From NCBI RefSeq assembly GCF_000176235.1, contig NZ_ACZV01000004.1:1-64000 (forward strand): a stretch of 64,000 nucleotides of DNA, written 5' to 3'. Below the pieces are notes generated by a model. It saw nothing but the letters and a program-made list of their open reading frames with translations. It searched no databases and was not told where the DNA came from. Shown here one piece after another: positions 8,025 to 16,209 of this stretch. The translations under genes were made by a program, and so were the position numbers. The DNA comes from Vibrio orientalis CIP 102891 = ATCC 33934 (lineage in GTDB: Bacteria; Pseudomonadota; Gammaproteobacteria; Enterobacterales; Vibrionaceae). How positions within the stretch are numbered: the first letter of the stretch is position 1; each line of letters starts with the position of its first letter.

Positions 8025-9632
8025 TTATAGCTGATACTTTTCGATGATCTGGTTTTTATAGGTTTCAGCTTGCGTGCCATATATCAACTGAATTCCGTTG
8101 CCGGAGCGAATCACTCCTTTGGCGTCCAGTGATTTCCAAACCTCGTCACTGGCTGGTAACTCACTGTCTTTCACTGTGATACGTAGGCGCGTGATACAGG
8201 CATCGATTGAGGCAATGTTCTCTTTGCCACCCAAGTTAGTCACGATTTCATCAATCAGTGAACCTTCTTTTCCGTTGTAATCTTTACGTGTGTAGAGCTT
8301 ACTTTCAGCATCGTTACGGCCTGGGGTCGAGTAGTTAAACTTGCGAATCATAAAGCTGAACACGAAGTAGTAAATCAGTGAGTAAATAGGACCAAGGATC
8401 AGAATCCATTGATATGATGTCTTAGCGGTGCCTTGCAGTAAGCCGAAGAAAGTGAAGTCAATAATGCCTCTTGAGAAGGTAATACCGACCGCGACATCCA
8501 GCATATGCATGAGCATGTAAGCAATCCCTTCAAGTACTGCGTGCACGGCGTACAAGACAGGTGCAACGAACAGGAAGGTAAATTCTAGTGGCTCAGTGAT
8601 ACCAGTTAAGAACGATGTTAACGCTGCTGAGAATAAAATACCTTTTACTTTGGCTTTGTTTTTATCGTCTGCGCAGCGGTACATCGCTAAAGCGGCAGCG
8701 GGTAGACCAAACATCATTGGTAGGAAGCCGCCAGTCATGGTTCTTGTTGCTTCTGAGCTAAAGTGTACGGTTGCAGGATCAGCCAGTTGAGCGAAGAAAA
8801 TCTTTTGACCACCAGCGACCATCTCTCCCGCCACTTCTTGCACGCCACCTAGCTCTGTGTACCAGAATAGTGGGTAAATGGCGTGATGCAGACCGAACAC
8901 GTTGAGCAAGCGCATCAATGAGCCATAGAAGAAGGTGCCGATGTAACCCATCGCAGAGAAGGCTTCGCCAGCGAAAACGATTGATTTAAAAATCGGCGGC
9001 CAGATGAATGGGAATAAAAAGGCTAGTGGAATGAAGAACAGCATTGTCATCACGGGTACTAGACGGTTTCCGCTAAAGAAAGCCAAGTAATCAGGCAGGG
9101 TCACATTAGAGAAACGGTTGGTGATAAATGCTGCGAGTAGGCCACAGGTAATACCGCCAAATACACCTGTTTGAAGGGTAAAGATCCCCAGTTCTTTCGT
9201 GTAAAGAGACGCTAAACCGACCGCCTCATCAGGGTTGGCACCTGCAGCAATTAACCCATCAACACTGGTGGTTTCTGGCGATAAACCTTGGAAGCCAAGA
9301 ACTGTGCCAATCACCGTATGGAACAGCAGAAAGCCCAGTACTGCGGAAAGTGCAGCGGTTTCTTTATTGTTGTTCGCCATGCCAATAGCGACACCGACTG
9401 CGAACAGCAATGGTAAGTTTACAAAGACGAACAGACCAGCTTGGAAACACAACACTAAAAACTGATTGGCTAAGGTGCCCGGAGCAAGGAAAGTGAGATT
9501 ATAAGTTTCAATCAGAGGCCCGCTGGTAAACGCTCCTCCAACCCCGAGTAAGATACCTGCCATGGGTAGTACGGCGATAGGCAACATAAATGCCCGACCG
9601 ATTTTTTGTAGTACAGAAAAGATACCGTTCAT
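8025..9632 (-). CDS. PTS sugar transporter subunit EIIBC, glucose/maltose type
   Basis: 535 residues. The EIIC membrane domain occupies about residues 1-430, with the family motif GITEPLEFTFLF that contacts the sugar and GLHHAIYPLFWY. The EIIB domain at the C-terminus has the phosphocysteine site SIDACITRLRI. There is no EIIA domain, so a separate EIIA (for example Crr) is needed. The length and arrangement are near those of MalX- and PtsG-type permeases; the sugar could be glucose, maltose or a related aldose. It is a single gene with its own promoter region, not part of a sugar operon here. Confidence 0.9.
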   Translation of the reverse strand: MNGIFSVLQKIGRAFMLPIAVLPMAGILLGVGGAFTSGPLIETYNLTFLAPGTLANQFLVLCFQAGLFVFVNLPLLFAVGVAIGMANNNKETAALSAVLGFLLFHTVIGTVLGFQGLSPETTSVDGLIAAGANPDEAVGLASLYTKELGIFTLQTGVFGGITCGLLAAFITNRFSNVTLPDYLAFFSGNRLVPVMTMLFFIPLAFLFPFIWPPIFKSIVFAGEAFSAMGYIGTFFYGSLMRLLNVFGLHHAIYPLFWYTELGGVQEVAGEMVAGGQKIFFAQLADPATVHFSSEATRTMTGGFLPMMFGLPAAALAMYRCADDKNKAKVKGILFSAALTSFLTGITEPLEFTFLFVAPVLYAVHAVLEGIAYMLMHMLDVAVGITFSRGIIDFTFFGLLQGTAKTSYQWILILGPIYSLIYYFVFSFMIRKFNYSTPGRNDAESKLYTRKDYNGKEGSLIDEIVTNLGGKENIASIDACITRLRITVKDSELPASDEVWKSLDAKGVIRSGNGIQLIYGTQAETYKNQIIEKYQL

Positions 9633-9871
9633 GTTTCCACCAAACCTTGTGATTAATTCATACCGTAATCAAAACTGCTCAGCAGTCCCTCGTTGTCGAG
9701 CCAATTATCAATAGAATAAAAATTCCCTTCAACAAAAATGAAGAAAATCTGTGATCTTAATGGAGGAAATTTCCTTCATATAATATGGAGATTATTTTTA
9801 TTAATTAAAACGAATTAGAAATGGAGAAAAAGATAAGTGTTATGGATGAGAACTGTTAGAGATAAACTAGT
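9633..9871. promoter_or_regulatory. AT-rich promoter region of the PTS gene with a 12-base palindrome
   Basis: No gene is visible here. The stretch holds the PTS gene promoter on the minus strand. A perfect palindrome AGGAAATTTCCT (9764-9775) lies about 130 bases before the start codon and CTTCA/TGAAG arms flank 9728-9742. I cannot name the binding protein. The left edge also holds one arm (9851-9860) of the interleaved repeats downstream of trpS. Confidence 0.45.
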
Positions 9872-9913
9872 AAAAAAGCTTCGGTTCTAACAGTTGCTGT
9901 ATAGCCCGAAGCT
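9872..9913 (-). terminator. Terminator of the trpS-like gene
   Basis: Read on the minus strand, AGCTTCGG (9913-9906) pairs with CCGAAGCT (9884-9877) around a 21-base loop and is followed by six U. It lies 20 bases after the stop codon. The large loop contains a second inverted repeat that pairs further downstream (9851-9860). Confidence 0.75.
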
Positions 9914-9933
9914 CACAATAGAAAAGTTTTATT

Positions 9934-10956
9934 TCAAAGAATGTTTAGACCGAACACGCCTTTTACATCAAATAGTACTTGAGCAGTTTTCGCGCGTGAA
10001 ACGTGGCTGCCTGCCGCCAGTATGTCAATCAGCTGAGCCTTATCATCTAAATACATGGCACGCTTTTCTCTAATTGGACGCAGCATATCTTGTAAGCATT
10101 CTTCGAGGATCTTTTTCGTGGTGCCGTCTCCTAATCCGCCTCGTTGATACTGTTCTTTGAGTTCCGCGACATAGCTTGAGTCTGGGTGAAAAGCATCAAG
10201 GTAGGTGAACACAACATTGCCCTCAACACGGCCTGGGTCTTCAACTCGTAGATGGTTTGGATCGGTATACATGGATTTCACTGCTGCACTTATCTCTTTT
10301 TCGCTAGCGCCAAGGTTGATGGCATTGCCCATGGTTTTCGACATCTTATTTTTGCCGTCAGTGCTTGGCAATCTTGAGGCATTACTTAGCAGCGGCTTAC
10401 ACTCTTTGAGTACTGTTTTGCCGGCTAGAGAATTGAGCTTTCTGACGATTTCATTGGTTTGTTCTAGCATTGGTAATTGGTCATCACCGACAGGAACCAA
10501 AGTGGCGTTAAATGCGGTGATATCGGCGGCTTGAGATATAGGGTAGGTGAGAAACCCTGCCGGTAGTGAGCGCTCAATACCTTTGCTTTGGATTTCACTT
10601 TTTACGGTTGGGTTTCTTTCCAGCCTAGCGATGGTGACTAAGTTACTGTAGAACATGGTCAGTTCAGCCAATGCAGGTAACTGTGATTGCAGGCAGATGG
10701 TCGTTTGTGAAGGGTCTATACCGACAGCGAGATAATCTGCGACCACATTGAGAATGTTGGATGAGACCTTGTTTGGATTGTGGGCGTTGTCGGTCAGGCC
10801 TTGCATGTCTGCAACCAGAATGTTTTGCTCACAAATGGATTGTAATGCGACTCGCTGTTTTAAAGATCCAACGTAATGGCCGAGATGCAAAGGGCCAGTT
10901 GCACGATCGCCAGTGAGGATAATTTCTTTTGGTTCAGTGTGTTGTTGAGTTTTCAT
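9934..10956 (-). CDS. trpS: Tryptophanyl-tRNA synthetase, accessory copy
   Basis: 340 residues, the full length of a bacterial class I TrpRS. It charges tRNA-Trp with tryptophan. The HIGH-type motif is PLHLGHYVG (residues 22-30) and the KMSKS-type motif is NKMSKTMGNAI (about 205). The sequence looks like the second, auxiliary TrpRS type found in some bacteria, a type often resistant to the inhibitor indolmycin; this is from memory. The context is not that of the housekeeping trpS near dam. The start codon lies in a structured leader: a 9-bp stem buries its GGAG ribosome binding site, and a short peptide ORF with two Trp codons precedes it. Expression is therefore probably switched on by tryptophan or charged tRNA-Trp shortage. 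Confidence 0.95.
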   Translation of the reverse strand: MKTQQHTEPKEIILTGDRATGPLHLGHYVGSLKQRVALQSICEQNILVADMQGLTDNAHNPNKVSSNILNVVADYLAVGIDPSQTTICLQSQLPALAELTMFYSNLVTIARLERNPTVKSEIQSKGIERSLPAGFLTYPISQAADITAFNATLVPVGDDQLPMLEQTNEIVRKLNSLAGKTVLKECKPLLSNASRLPSTDGKNKMSKTMGNAINLGASEKEISAAVKSMYTDPNHLRVEDPGRVEGNVVFTYLDAFHPDSSYVAELKEQYQRGGLGDGTTKKILEECLQDMLRPIREKRAMYLDDKAQLIDILAAGSHVSRAKTAQVLFDVKGVFGLNIL

Positions 10957-10959
10957 ATG

Positions 10960-10997
10960 TGTATCTCCGAGATAAATAGATCGCTACTGGAGATACA
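10960..10997 (-). promoter_or_regulatory. Hairpin that sequesters the trpS ribosome binding site
   Basis: On the minus-strand transcript TGTATCTCC (10997-10989) is perfectly complementary to GGAGATACA (10968-10960), whose GGAG is the trpS Shine-Dalgarno site 8 bases before the ATG. The loop is 20 bases. An upstream segment, CTGGAAGGTA (11027-11018), can instead pair with TATCTCCAG (9 pairs, one G-U, one bulge), which would free the binding site. This is the expected layout of translational attenuation. Confidence 0.75.
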
Positions 10998-11058
10998 AAA
11001 GAGATGACAATCTTAGCTACCTTCCAGCAGCATAAGAATGTAAGAATTCCGCGCCGCT

Positions 11059-11112
11059 CTAGTTAGAGCGCCACCAGAAGAAGAATGATGTAGGTTGTGC
11101 TATATGTTTCAT
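11059..11112 (-). CDS. Leader peptide of trpS, 17 residues with tandem Trp codons
   Basis: The ORF encodes MKHIAQPTSFFFWWRSN and ends in TAG. Two adjacent TGG codons (11076-11071) are preceded by three Phe codons. Directly overlapping the end is a 6-bp hairpin, CGCTCT-AACT-AGAGCG (11070-11055), which a ribosome paused at the Trp codons would cover. It sits between the diguanylate cyclase stop (11168) and trpS (10956) on the same strand. The ribosome binding site is weak (GAAG), and the promoter is unclear. Trp is the rarest residue, so WW in a 17-residue ORF directly upstream of a TrpRS gene is very unlikely by chance. The layout is that of a ribosome-mediated attenuator. Confidence 0.85.
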   Translation of the reverse strand: MKHIAQPTSFFFWWRSN

Positions 11113-11167
11113 TGCTTCAATCTAACAAGAAGTTTTTTGAAACACAACCCTGGTGAAAATGGTCATC

Positions 11168-12214
11168 TCAACTCGCTTCAACCGCAACATAGAAGCAGTT
11201 TTTACCTGAATTCTTGGCTTGATAAAGTGCTTCGTCTGCACGACGAAATGCATCGGATTTCCCGGTGTCTTGGTGATAAGCAACCCCGCTACTTACGGTA
11301 ACTGGTCGCTCAATCCCGAAATCTTGACTTGCGATGATGGTTTGAATCGCTCTAACCCGCTCTTCAATGATTGAATAATCTGCGGTTTCAAACGCGATCA
11401 GAAATTCTTCACCGCCCCACCGACCGACTTGGCCGACACTCTTGGTTTCTCTTTCTAACGTACGCGCAGTCTGGATCAAGACTTGGTCACCGACATCATG
11501 GCCGTAGTCGTCGTTGATTTTTTTGAAGTCGTCAATATCCACAATTGCCAGCCATTGCACCTTATGCGGTTCTTGGAGCAAAGCTTCCATATGACGTCGG
11601 TTAAAAAGTTGAGTCAACATATCTGTATGGGACAGAGCTTGCAGTTGTCGATTGGATTCTTTCAATAACGCCAATGTTTTACGGCGTCCAGAGTCATAGA
11701 AATAAGCGATCGAAAACAAAAATAGGTAGACGATAGAAAGGTGAATGAAGCTGATATTGTCAAAGGGGATAGGTGGCCAGTTATGCATATCAATCAGGCA
11801 GATATAGGCAATAATCGCAAAGTTGACCAAGCTAAAAACGGCGCCTACCTTGTAGCCTAGAACGAATATTGCAACCACAGGCGTTAAAAATGAGAATGCC
11901 AATGCAAACTCACTGTGACCGGAGCCAACGATAAACAGCAAGCTGACCGAAGTCATTACTGAAACCATAATGGTTGCCGCGATTTTGACATTGCGGCTTT
12001 GCCACAACCAAAAATAGGCCAGTGAGCATAAGGCTAGCCCTATAGCTTCGATTGATGCGAGAAAAAGGTTAGGAATGAATAGAGTGTTGTAACAAATAAA
12101 CAGGCTTAGTACGGAAGACAACACCGTCAAAGAGGCAAAGACAAATACGCTTTCCCTGAACTCTTCTTGAGTACGGTTCACCCCAAGCCATTTCTCTAAT
12201 CCATTAGTCAGCAC
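11168..12214 (-). CDS. Membrane-bound diguanylate cyclase (GGDEF)
   Basis: 348 residues. About six membrane segments fill residues 25-180, with no recognisable extracytoplasmic sensor domain. The GGDEF domain follows (about 195-345) with the active-site signature RWGGEEFLIAFE and the nucleotide-binding DMLTQLFNRRHME. The RxxD product-inhibition site five residues before GGEEF is absent. It makes the second messenger cyclic di-GMP. The start is GTG; GGAAG lies about 13 bases upstream, which is long spacing. No terminator is visible before the trpS leader, so read-through into trpS is possible. Confidence 0.93.
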   Translation of the reverse strand: MLTNGLEKWLGVNRTQEEFRESVFVFASLTVLSSVLSLFICYNTLFIPNLFLASIEAIGLALCSLAYFWLWQSRNVKIAATIMVSVMTSVSLLFIVGSGHSEFALAFSFLTPVVAIFVLGYKVGAVFSLVNFAIIAYICLIDMHNWPPIPFDNISFIHLSIVYLFLFSIAYFYDSGRRKTLALLKESNRQLQALSHTDMLTQLFNRRHMEALLQEPHKVQWLAIVDIDDFKKINDDYGHDVGDQVLIQTARTLERETKSVGQVGRWGGEEFLIAFETADYSIIEERVRAIQTIIASQDFGIERPVTVSSGVAYHQDTGKSDAFRRADEALYQAKNSGKNCFYVAVEAS

Positions 12215-12385
12215 AACAGTTCACATCTTCCTTATTTGAGAAGTGGTCAATATACATGACGAGTTATGCAGCGTCACTCATAATACGAAAATGAACTAAA
12301 TACCCGGCTAGATATACAAAATAGTTAGAGATCTAAATGATTCCAAATTGGTACACTCATTGAACTAATCAGGGAGGAAGTGACG

Positions 12386-13087
12386 ATGAAGGTGATGGTT
12401 CTTGGAGCGACAGGGGCAACTGGCCGTTTGGTTGTGACTCAATTGTTGGCAGCTGAGTGCGAGGTTATTGCATTGGTGAGAAGAACAGACGTATTGGCTG
12501 AACACCCACGCTTGAGCCAGATAACCAGCACAGCTTTGTCGATCGATAGCTTGGAGTTAAAGCAACGACTAGAAGAGTGTGACGCCGCGATTTGCTGTCT
12601 AGGTCATAACTTAACGCTAAAAGGGGTTTATGGCGCGCCAAGAATGTTGGTTGGAGATAGCCTTGAACGAGTAATTTCTTCACTTTCAAAACAGAGAGCA
12701 AGGCCATTTAAGCTGGCGCTAATGAGCTCAACAGGTGTGCGTAATTCTGCAGTGGATGAGCCACTGACAACAAAAGAAAAGTCGGTTGTTATGCTGTTGC
12801 GTTGGTTACTGCCACCACAGCGTGACAATGAGCGAGCAGCCAAGCTTTTAAGCCGGATTGGTTTGAAGCGTAAGCATTTGGAGTGGACCATGATTCGACC
12901 TGATACTTTAATTGATCAATTAGAAACGAGTGATTACCACTGGCACCCAAGCCCAATACGTAGCGCTTTGTTTGATGCGGGGGAAACCAGCCGAATCAAT
13001 GTTGCTAATGCTCTATGTCGATTGGTTGTAGAAGATGACCTATGGCAAGAGTGGAAAGGCAAGACGCCAGTGATTTATAACCGATGA
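12386..13087 (+). CDS. NAD(P)-binding Rossmann-fold protein (NmrA/atypical SDR-like)
   Basis: 233 residues. The dinucleotide-binding motif GATGATGRLVV starts at about residue 9, and the rest resembles short NAD(P)H-binding epimerase-like proteins such as YwnB. The ATG at 12386 has GGGAGG seven bases away; the GTG at 12380 is too close to it. The usual YxxxK catalytic pair of classical SDRs is not evident, so it may act as a redox sensor or a flavin/quinone reductase-like protein. It stands alone, between divergent and convergent neighbours. Confidence 0.85.
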   Translation: MKVMVLGATGATGRLVVTQLLAAECEVIALVRRTDVLAEHPRLSQITSTALSIDSLELKQRLEECDAAICCLGHNLTLKGVYGAPRMLVGDSLERVISSLSKQRARPFKLALMSSTGVRNSAVDEPLTTKEKSVVMLLRWLLPPQRDNERAAKLLSRIGLKRKHLEWTMIRPDTLIDQLETSDYHWHPSPIRSALFDAGETSRINVANALCRLVVEDDLWQEWKGKTPVIYNR

Positions 13088-13110
13088 AAGTTTATCAAAT
13101 AGAGTGATAG

Positions 13111-13140
13111 AAAAATGCCTCAGAGTGTCTGAGGCATTTT
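13111..13140. terminator. Bidirectional terminator
   Basis: AAATGCCTCAG (13113-13123) pairs with CTGAGGCATTT (13129-13139) around AGTGT, with A and T runs on both sides. It serves the forward gene ending at 13087 and the reverse gene ending at 13146. Confidence 0.9.
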
Positions 13141-13145
13141 CATGA

Positions 13146-14507
13146 TTATTCGCCCAATGCTTTTTTGGCTAAGCGTTTTGCAGCATGTTTGTGCCGTTCC
13201 ATTAACTGGTGAATATCGACGCCGATCACTTCGCCATTTATGACTCGCCAATGCCCGGCGACCATTACGCGGTCTGCTTGTTGAGCCCCACATAACAGCA
13301 GTGCTGCGAGTGGGTCGTGACTGCCCGAGAAGCGAATGTCATCGAGCTTAAACATTGCGATATCGGCTTGTTTACCTGCGGTGAGTTCACCGATGTCGTT
13401 ACGTCCCATCGCTTGTGCGGAGCCTTTGGTTGCCCAGCGCAGAGCGTCAAAATGAGTCACGTTGGCAGAGCCGTATTGCAGACGTTGTAAGTACATTGCC
13501 ATGCGCACTTCGGCAATCATGTTCGAGCCATCGTTTGATGCACTACCATCAACACCTAAACCTACTTTAACGCCCGCGGCTTCAAGGTCATTGTTCTTAC
13601 AAATGCCAGAGGCGAGCATCATGTTTGAGGTTGGGCAGTGGCTAATCCCCACTCCGGCTTGGCCTAAGCGACGGATCTCTTCAGTGTTGAAATGAATGCC
13701 GTGTGCCAGCCATGTTCGCTCATTGAGCCAGCCGACATCTTCAAGGTAGTCCACTGGGCGTAAGCCAAACTTCTCGACGCAGAAATCTTCTTCATCCAGA
13801 GTTTCACACAAATGCGTGTGCATCATAACGTTTTCTTGCTTGGCGATAATTGCTGTCTCTTTCATTAAGTCAGTAGTGACAGAGAAAGGAGAGCATGGTG
13901 CGAGGGCAATCTGAGTCATCGCGCCATCATGGTGCTGGTGGTATTGGCGAATCAGCCTGTAGCTATCATCGACAATGGCCTGTTCAGTTTGGATAGTGTG
14001 TCTTGGCGGTAGGCCGCCATCATCTTCACCTAGACTCATTGAACCGCGAGTGAAAATCGCGCGAACTCCAAGCTTTTGCGCCGCTTCAACTTGAAGATCA
14101 ATCGCATGCTCGAGTCCGTTGGGGAGTAGGTAGTGATGGTCAGAGGCGGTGGTACAGCCAGAAAGCATCAACTCAACCAAGGCAAGCTCGGTCGCCACGC
14201 TCATCATCTCTTCATCGAGATTGGCCCAAACGGGGTAAAGGCTCTTAAGCCAGTGGAAAAGTTCTTTATTTAACGCGTCAGGGTAGGCGCGGGTTAAGGT
14301 TTGATAAAAGTGGTGGTGGGCGTTAATCAAACCCGGTGTCACGACATGGCGTGATGCATCAACCACGTAATCGATGTGATGGGAGGGTGTCCCATGCTTT
14401 GGAATGAGTTCGACAATTTGATTGCCTTTCACCACGACACCGCCTTGGGCGTCTTGCTGGTTTCCAGTGTAAATTGCCAGTGGATTCTTAATCCAGATGG
14501 TTTCCAT
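13146..14507 (-). CDS. 8-oxoguanine deaminase-type amidohydrolase
   Basis: 453 residues of the TrzA/AtzB/SsnA amidohydrolase group. Metal ligands are seen in NAHHHFYQTLTRA (residues about 62-74), MHTHLCETLDEE (about 230), and VDGSASNDGSNM. The closest characterised match in memory is the P. aeruginosa enzyme that turns 8-oxoguanine into urate with release of ammonia. Urate would feed straight into PuuD encoded nearby, bypassing xanthine dehydrogenase. It is the last gene of a minus-strand series with two purine permeases and HIU hydrolase. A guanine deaminase of another subtype is encoded separately at 40315, so the two are probably not redundant. Confidence 0.85.
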   Translation of the reverse strand: METIWIKNPLAIYTGNQQDAQGGVVVKGNQIVELIPKHGTPSHHIDYVVDASRHVVTPGLINAHHHFYQTLTRAYPDALNKELFHWLKSLYPVWANLDEEMMSVATELALVELMLSGCTTASDHHYLLPNGLEHAIDLQVEAAQKLGVRAIFTRGSMSLGEDDGGLPPRHTIQTEQAIVDDSYRLIRQYHQHHDGAMTQIALAPCSPFSVTTDLMKETAIIAKQENVMMHTHLCETLDEEDFCVEKFGLRPVDYLEDVGWLNERTWLAHGIHFNTEEIRRLGQAGVGISHCPTSNMMLASGICKNNDLEAAGVKVGLGVDGSASNDGSNMIAEVRMAMYLQRLQYGSANVTHFDALRWATKGSAQAMGRNDIGELTAGKQADIAMFKLDDIRFSGSHDPLAALLLCGAQQADRVMVAGHWRVINGEVIGVDIHQLMERHKHAAKRLAKKALGE

Positions 14508-14607
14508 TCATAATAGTCCTTAGCCATCTCAGCCATTTCAGGGGAGAGGGTCTTAAACGTTTTAGTTGAAAGTAAGGCTAGTCATCGCTAGCGAGGTTAT
14601 TGTGTCA

Positions 14608-14633
14608 AAGCTCTGCATTGGATAACAGAGCTT
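14608..14633 (-). other. 8-bp hairpin between the NCS2 permease and the deaminase gene
   Basis: AAGCTCTG (14608-14615) and CAGAGCTT (14626-14633) pair with a 10-base loop. There is little U tract, so it may only partly stop transcription into the deaminase gene. The rest of this 147-base gap shows nothing else. Confidence 0.45.
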
Positions 14634-14654
14634 ATGTCTCCTTTTGCGTTTTGA

Positions 14655-16064
14655 TTAATCGCTGGTTTTCGCTTCGAGTTTGCTTTGAACTGCTTGCGCT
14701 TGCTCTTCGTTATCTGACTTACGGATGATTTTTTCTTCAAACTGATCTTTGCTTTCGCTCAGGGCTTCGCGCACTTCTTGGTTGCTCGACTTAGGCAACA
14801 GTTGGTTGAGAATCACTGTCACGATCGTACCTGTGGTAATACCTGAGTGGAGGAAGTTAGCGATGTCATGAGGTAAGTGTTGCAATAGACGAGGCTCGAA
14901 TGTTACTGCCAGACCTGATGCTAAACCAACACAGATAACCAAGGCATTGCGTTTGGTATCAGCAGCCATGATCAACATACGAATACCGGCGTAAGCAATC
15001 ATGCCGAACATGACGAAACCCACACCGCCAAGTACTGGCTTTGGAATGGTTACCGCAATCGCGGCCAATTTCGGGAATAGGCCACCTAAGATAAGTAGAC
15101 CACCTGTCGCGGCAACCACGTAACGGCTTGCAACGCCAGTGATACCAACAATGCCCACGTTTTGGCTAAAGGAGGCCAATGGCATTGCGGTAAGAATCGA
15201 TGACAAGGTGCTGCCTAGACCATCACCCAGTAGACCGCGTTGCAGATCTTTACCTGAGATTTTCTTATCACAGTTATTGGCTAGAGCCATAAAGTCACCG
15301 GTTGCCTCTGCGATCACTACGATGTACACCAAGCTCATGCTGACAATCGCGCTTGCTTCAAAGCTTAGGCCGTATTTGAGTGGTTCTGGGCCGCCAACCC
15401 ATGCTGCTGAGGAAATGTCATCCAGGTTAACCATGCCCAGTGACAGCGCGACGATGTAGCCACCGGCAAGACCAATGACAATCGCAGAAGCTGCCACTGC
15501 GCCTTTACAGTAAACCGATACTGCGACCACGATACCTAGCGACACAATCGCTAAGAACAGTTTTGGTAAAGTGGCAAAGTTTTCGCTCGATGCTGGGGCG
15601 TCACCGACCCAGTTCATGGCGACAGGTAATATGGTTAAACCTATTAAGGTGACGACCACACCGCTGACTACGGTTGGAAAGAGCTTTTTCACCTTATCCA
15701 TGTAGAAGCTAGCAAGGATCACGACAAATGAGCCTACCAGCGCAGAGCCCATAATACTGGCGACACCGCCTTCTCGGCCGATGGCAATCGCGACACCTAA
15801 AAAGGCAAAGCTAGAGCCCATCACAACAGGTAAGCGAATACCAATTGGACCCAGGCCAATACATTGCGCCATGGTGACAATACCTGAGGCAAGCAGCGCT
15901 GCATTGATCAGAGAGACGATTTCTTGGTTAGGCAATCCGATTGAAGCGCCAACGATAAGCGGTACTGCGACAATACCGCCAATTGAGGCGAGCATGTGTT
16001 GTAATGCAAGTAGAAAAGTGATGCCGTGAGGCGGTCTTTGATTGAGTGTATACAGAAGTTTCAT
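14655..16064 (-). CDS. NCS2-family purine (urate/xanthine) permease
   Basis: 469 residues, about 14 membrane segments. The NCS2 signature QNVGIVGITGV is present, and VIAEATGDFMA supplies the acidic residue in the eighth helix that binds the base. This is the UacT/XanP/YgfU type of proton symporter, not the AzgA type encoded next to it. The context (deaminase, HIU hydrolase, PuuD) points to urate or xanthine as substrate. The charged C-terminal tail after residue 430 is longer than in many relatives. GAGG eight bases before the ATG supports the start. Confidence 0.93.
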   Translation of the reverse strand: MKLLYTLNQRPPHGITFLLALQHMLASIGGIVAVPLIVGASIGLPNQEIVSLINAALLASGIVTMAQCIGLGPIGIRLPVVMGSSFAFLGVAIAIGREGGVASIMGSALVGSFVVILASFYMDKVKKLFPTVVSGVVVTLIGLTILPVAMNWVGDAPASSENFATLPKLFLAIVSLGIVVAVSVYCKGAVAASAIVIGLAGGYIVALSLGMVNLDDISSAAWVGGPEPLKYGLSFEASAIVSMSLVYIVVIAEATGDFMALANNCDKKISGKDLQRGLLGDGLGSTLSSILTAMPLASFSQNVGIVGITGVASRYVVAATGGLLILGGLFPKLAAIAVTIPKPVLGGVGFVMFGMIAYAGIRMLIMAADTKRNALVICVGLASGLAVTFEPRLLQHLPHDIANFLHSGITTGTIVTVILNQLLPKSSNQEVREALSESKDQFEEKIIRKSDNEEQAQAVQSKLEAKTSD

Positions 16065-16159
16065 TGGTTATACCTCGGAGAGATTTGAGTGGTTTTATCT
16101 CTCGTTGACTGGACAATTGACTTCTACAAACTACGTAGGGTCTCGAATTTTGGGTGTAG

Positions 16160-16193
16160 GAATCTAGCCTAAACAAGCGTTTAGGCTAGATTC
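16160..16193 (-). other. 15-bp perfect hairpin after the AzgA-type permease gene
   Basis: GAATCTAGCCTAAAC (16160-16174) pairs with GTTTAGGCTAGATTC (16179-16193), loop AAGC. This is a very stable stem 17 bases after the stop. U residues do not follow, so it may protect the 3' end of the permease mRNA or terminate with help. Confidence 0.65.
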
Positions 16194-16209
16194 GTTCAAG
16201 TTGGAGCGA

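Noticed and set aside
11113..11167. Promoter TTGTGT-N16-TTAGAT just before the trpS leader peptide
   Set aside because: Transcription from it would begin about at the leader ATG, leaving no untranslated region; the real promoter may be further upstream or transcription may come through the diguanylate cyclase gene.
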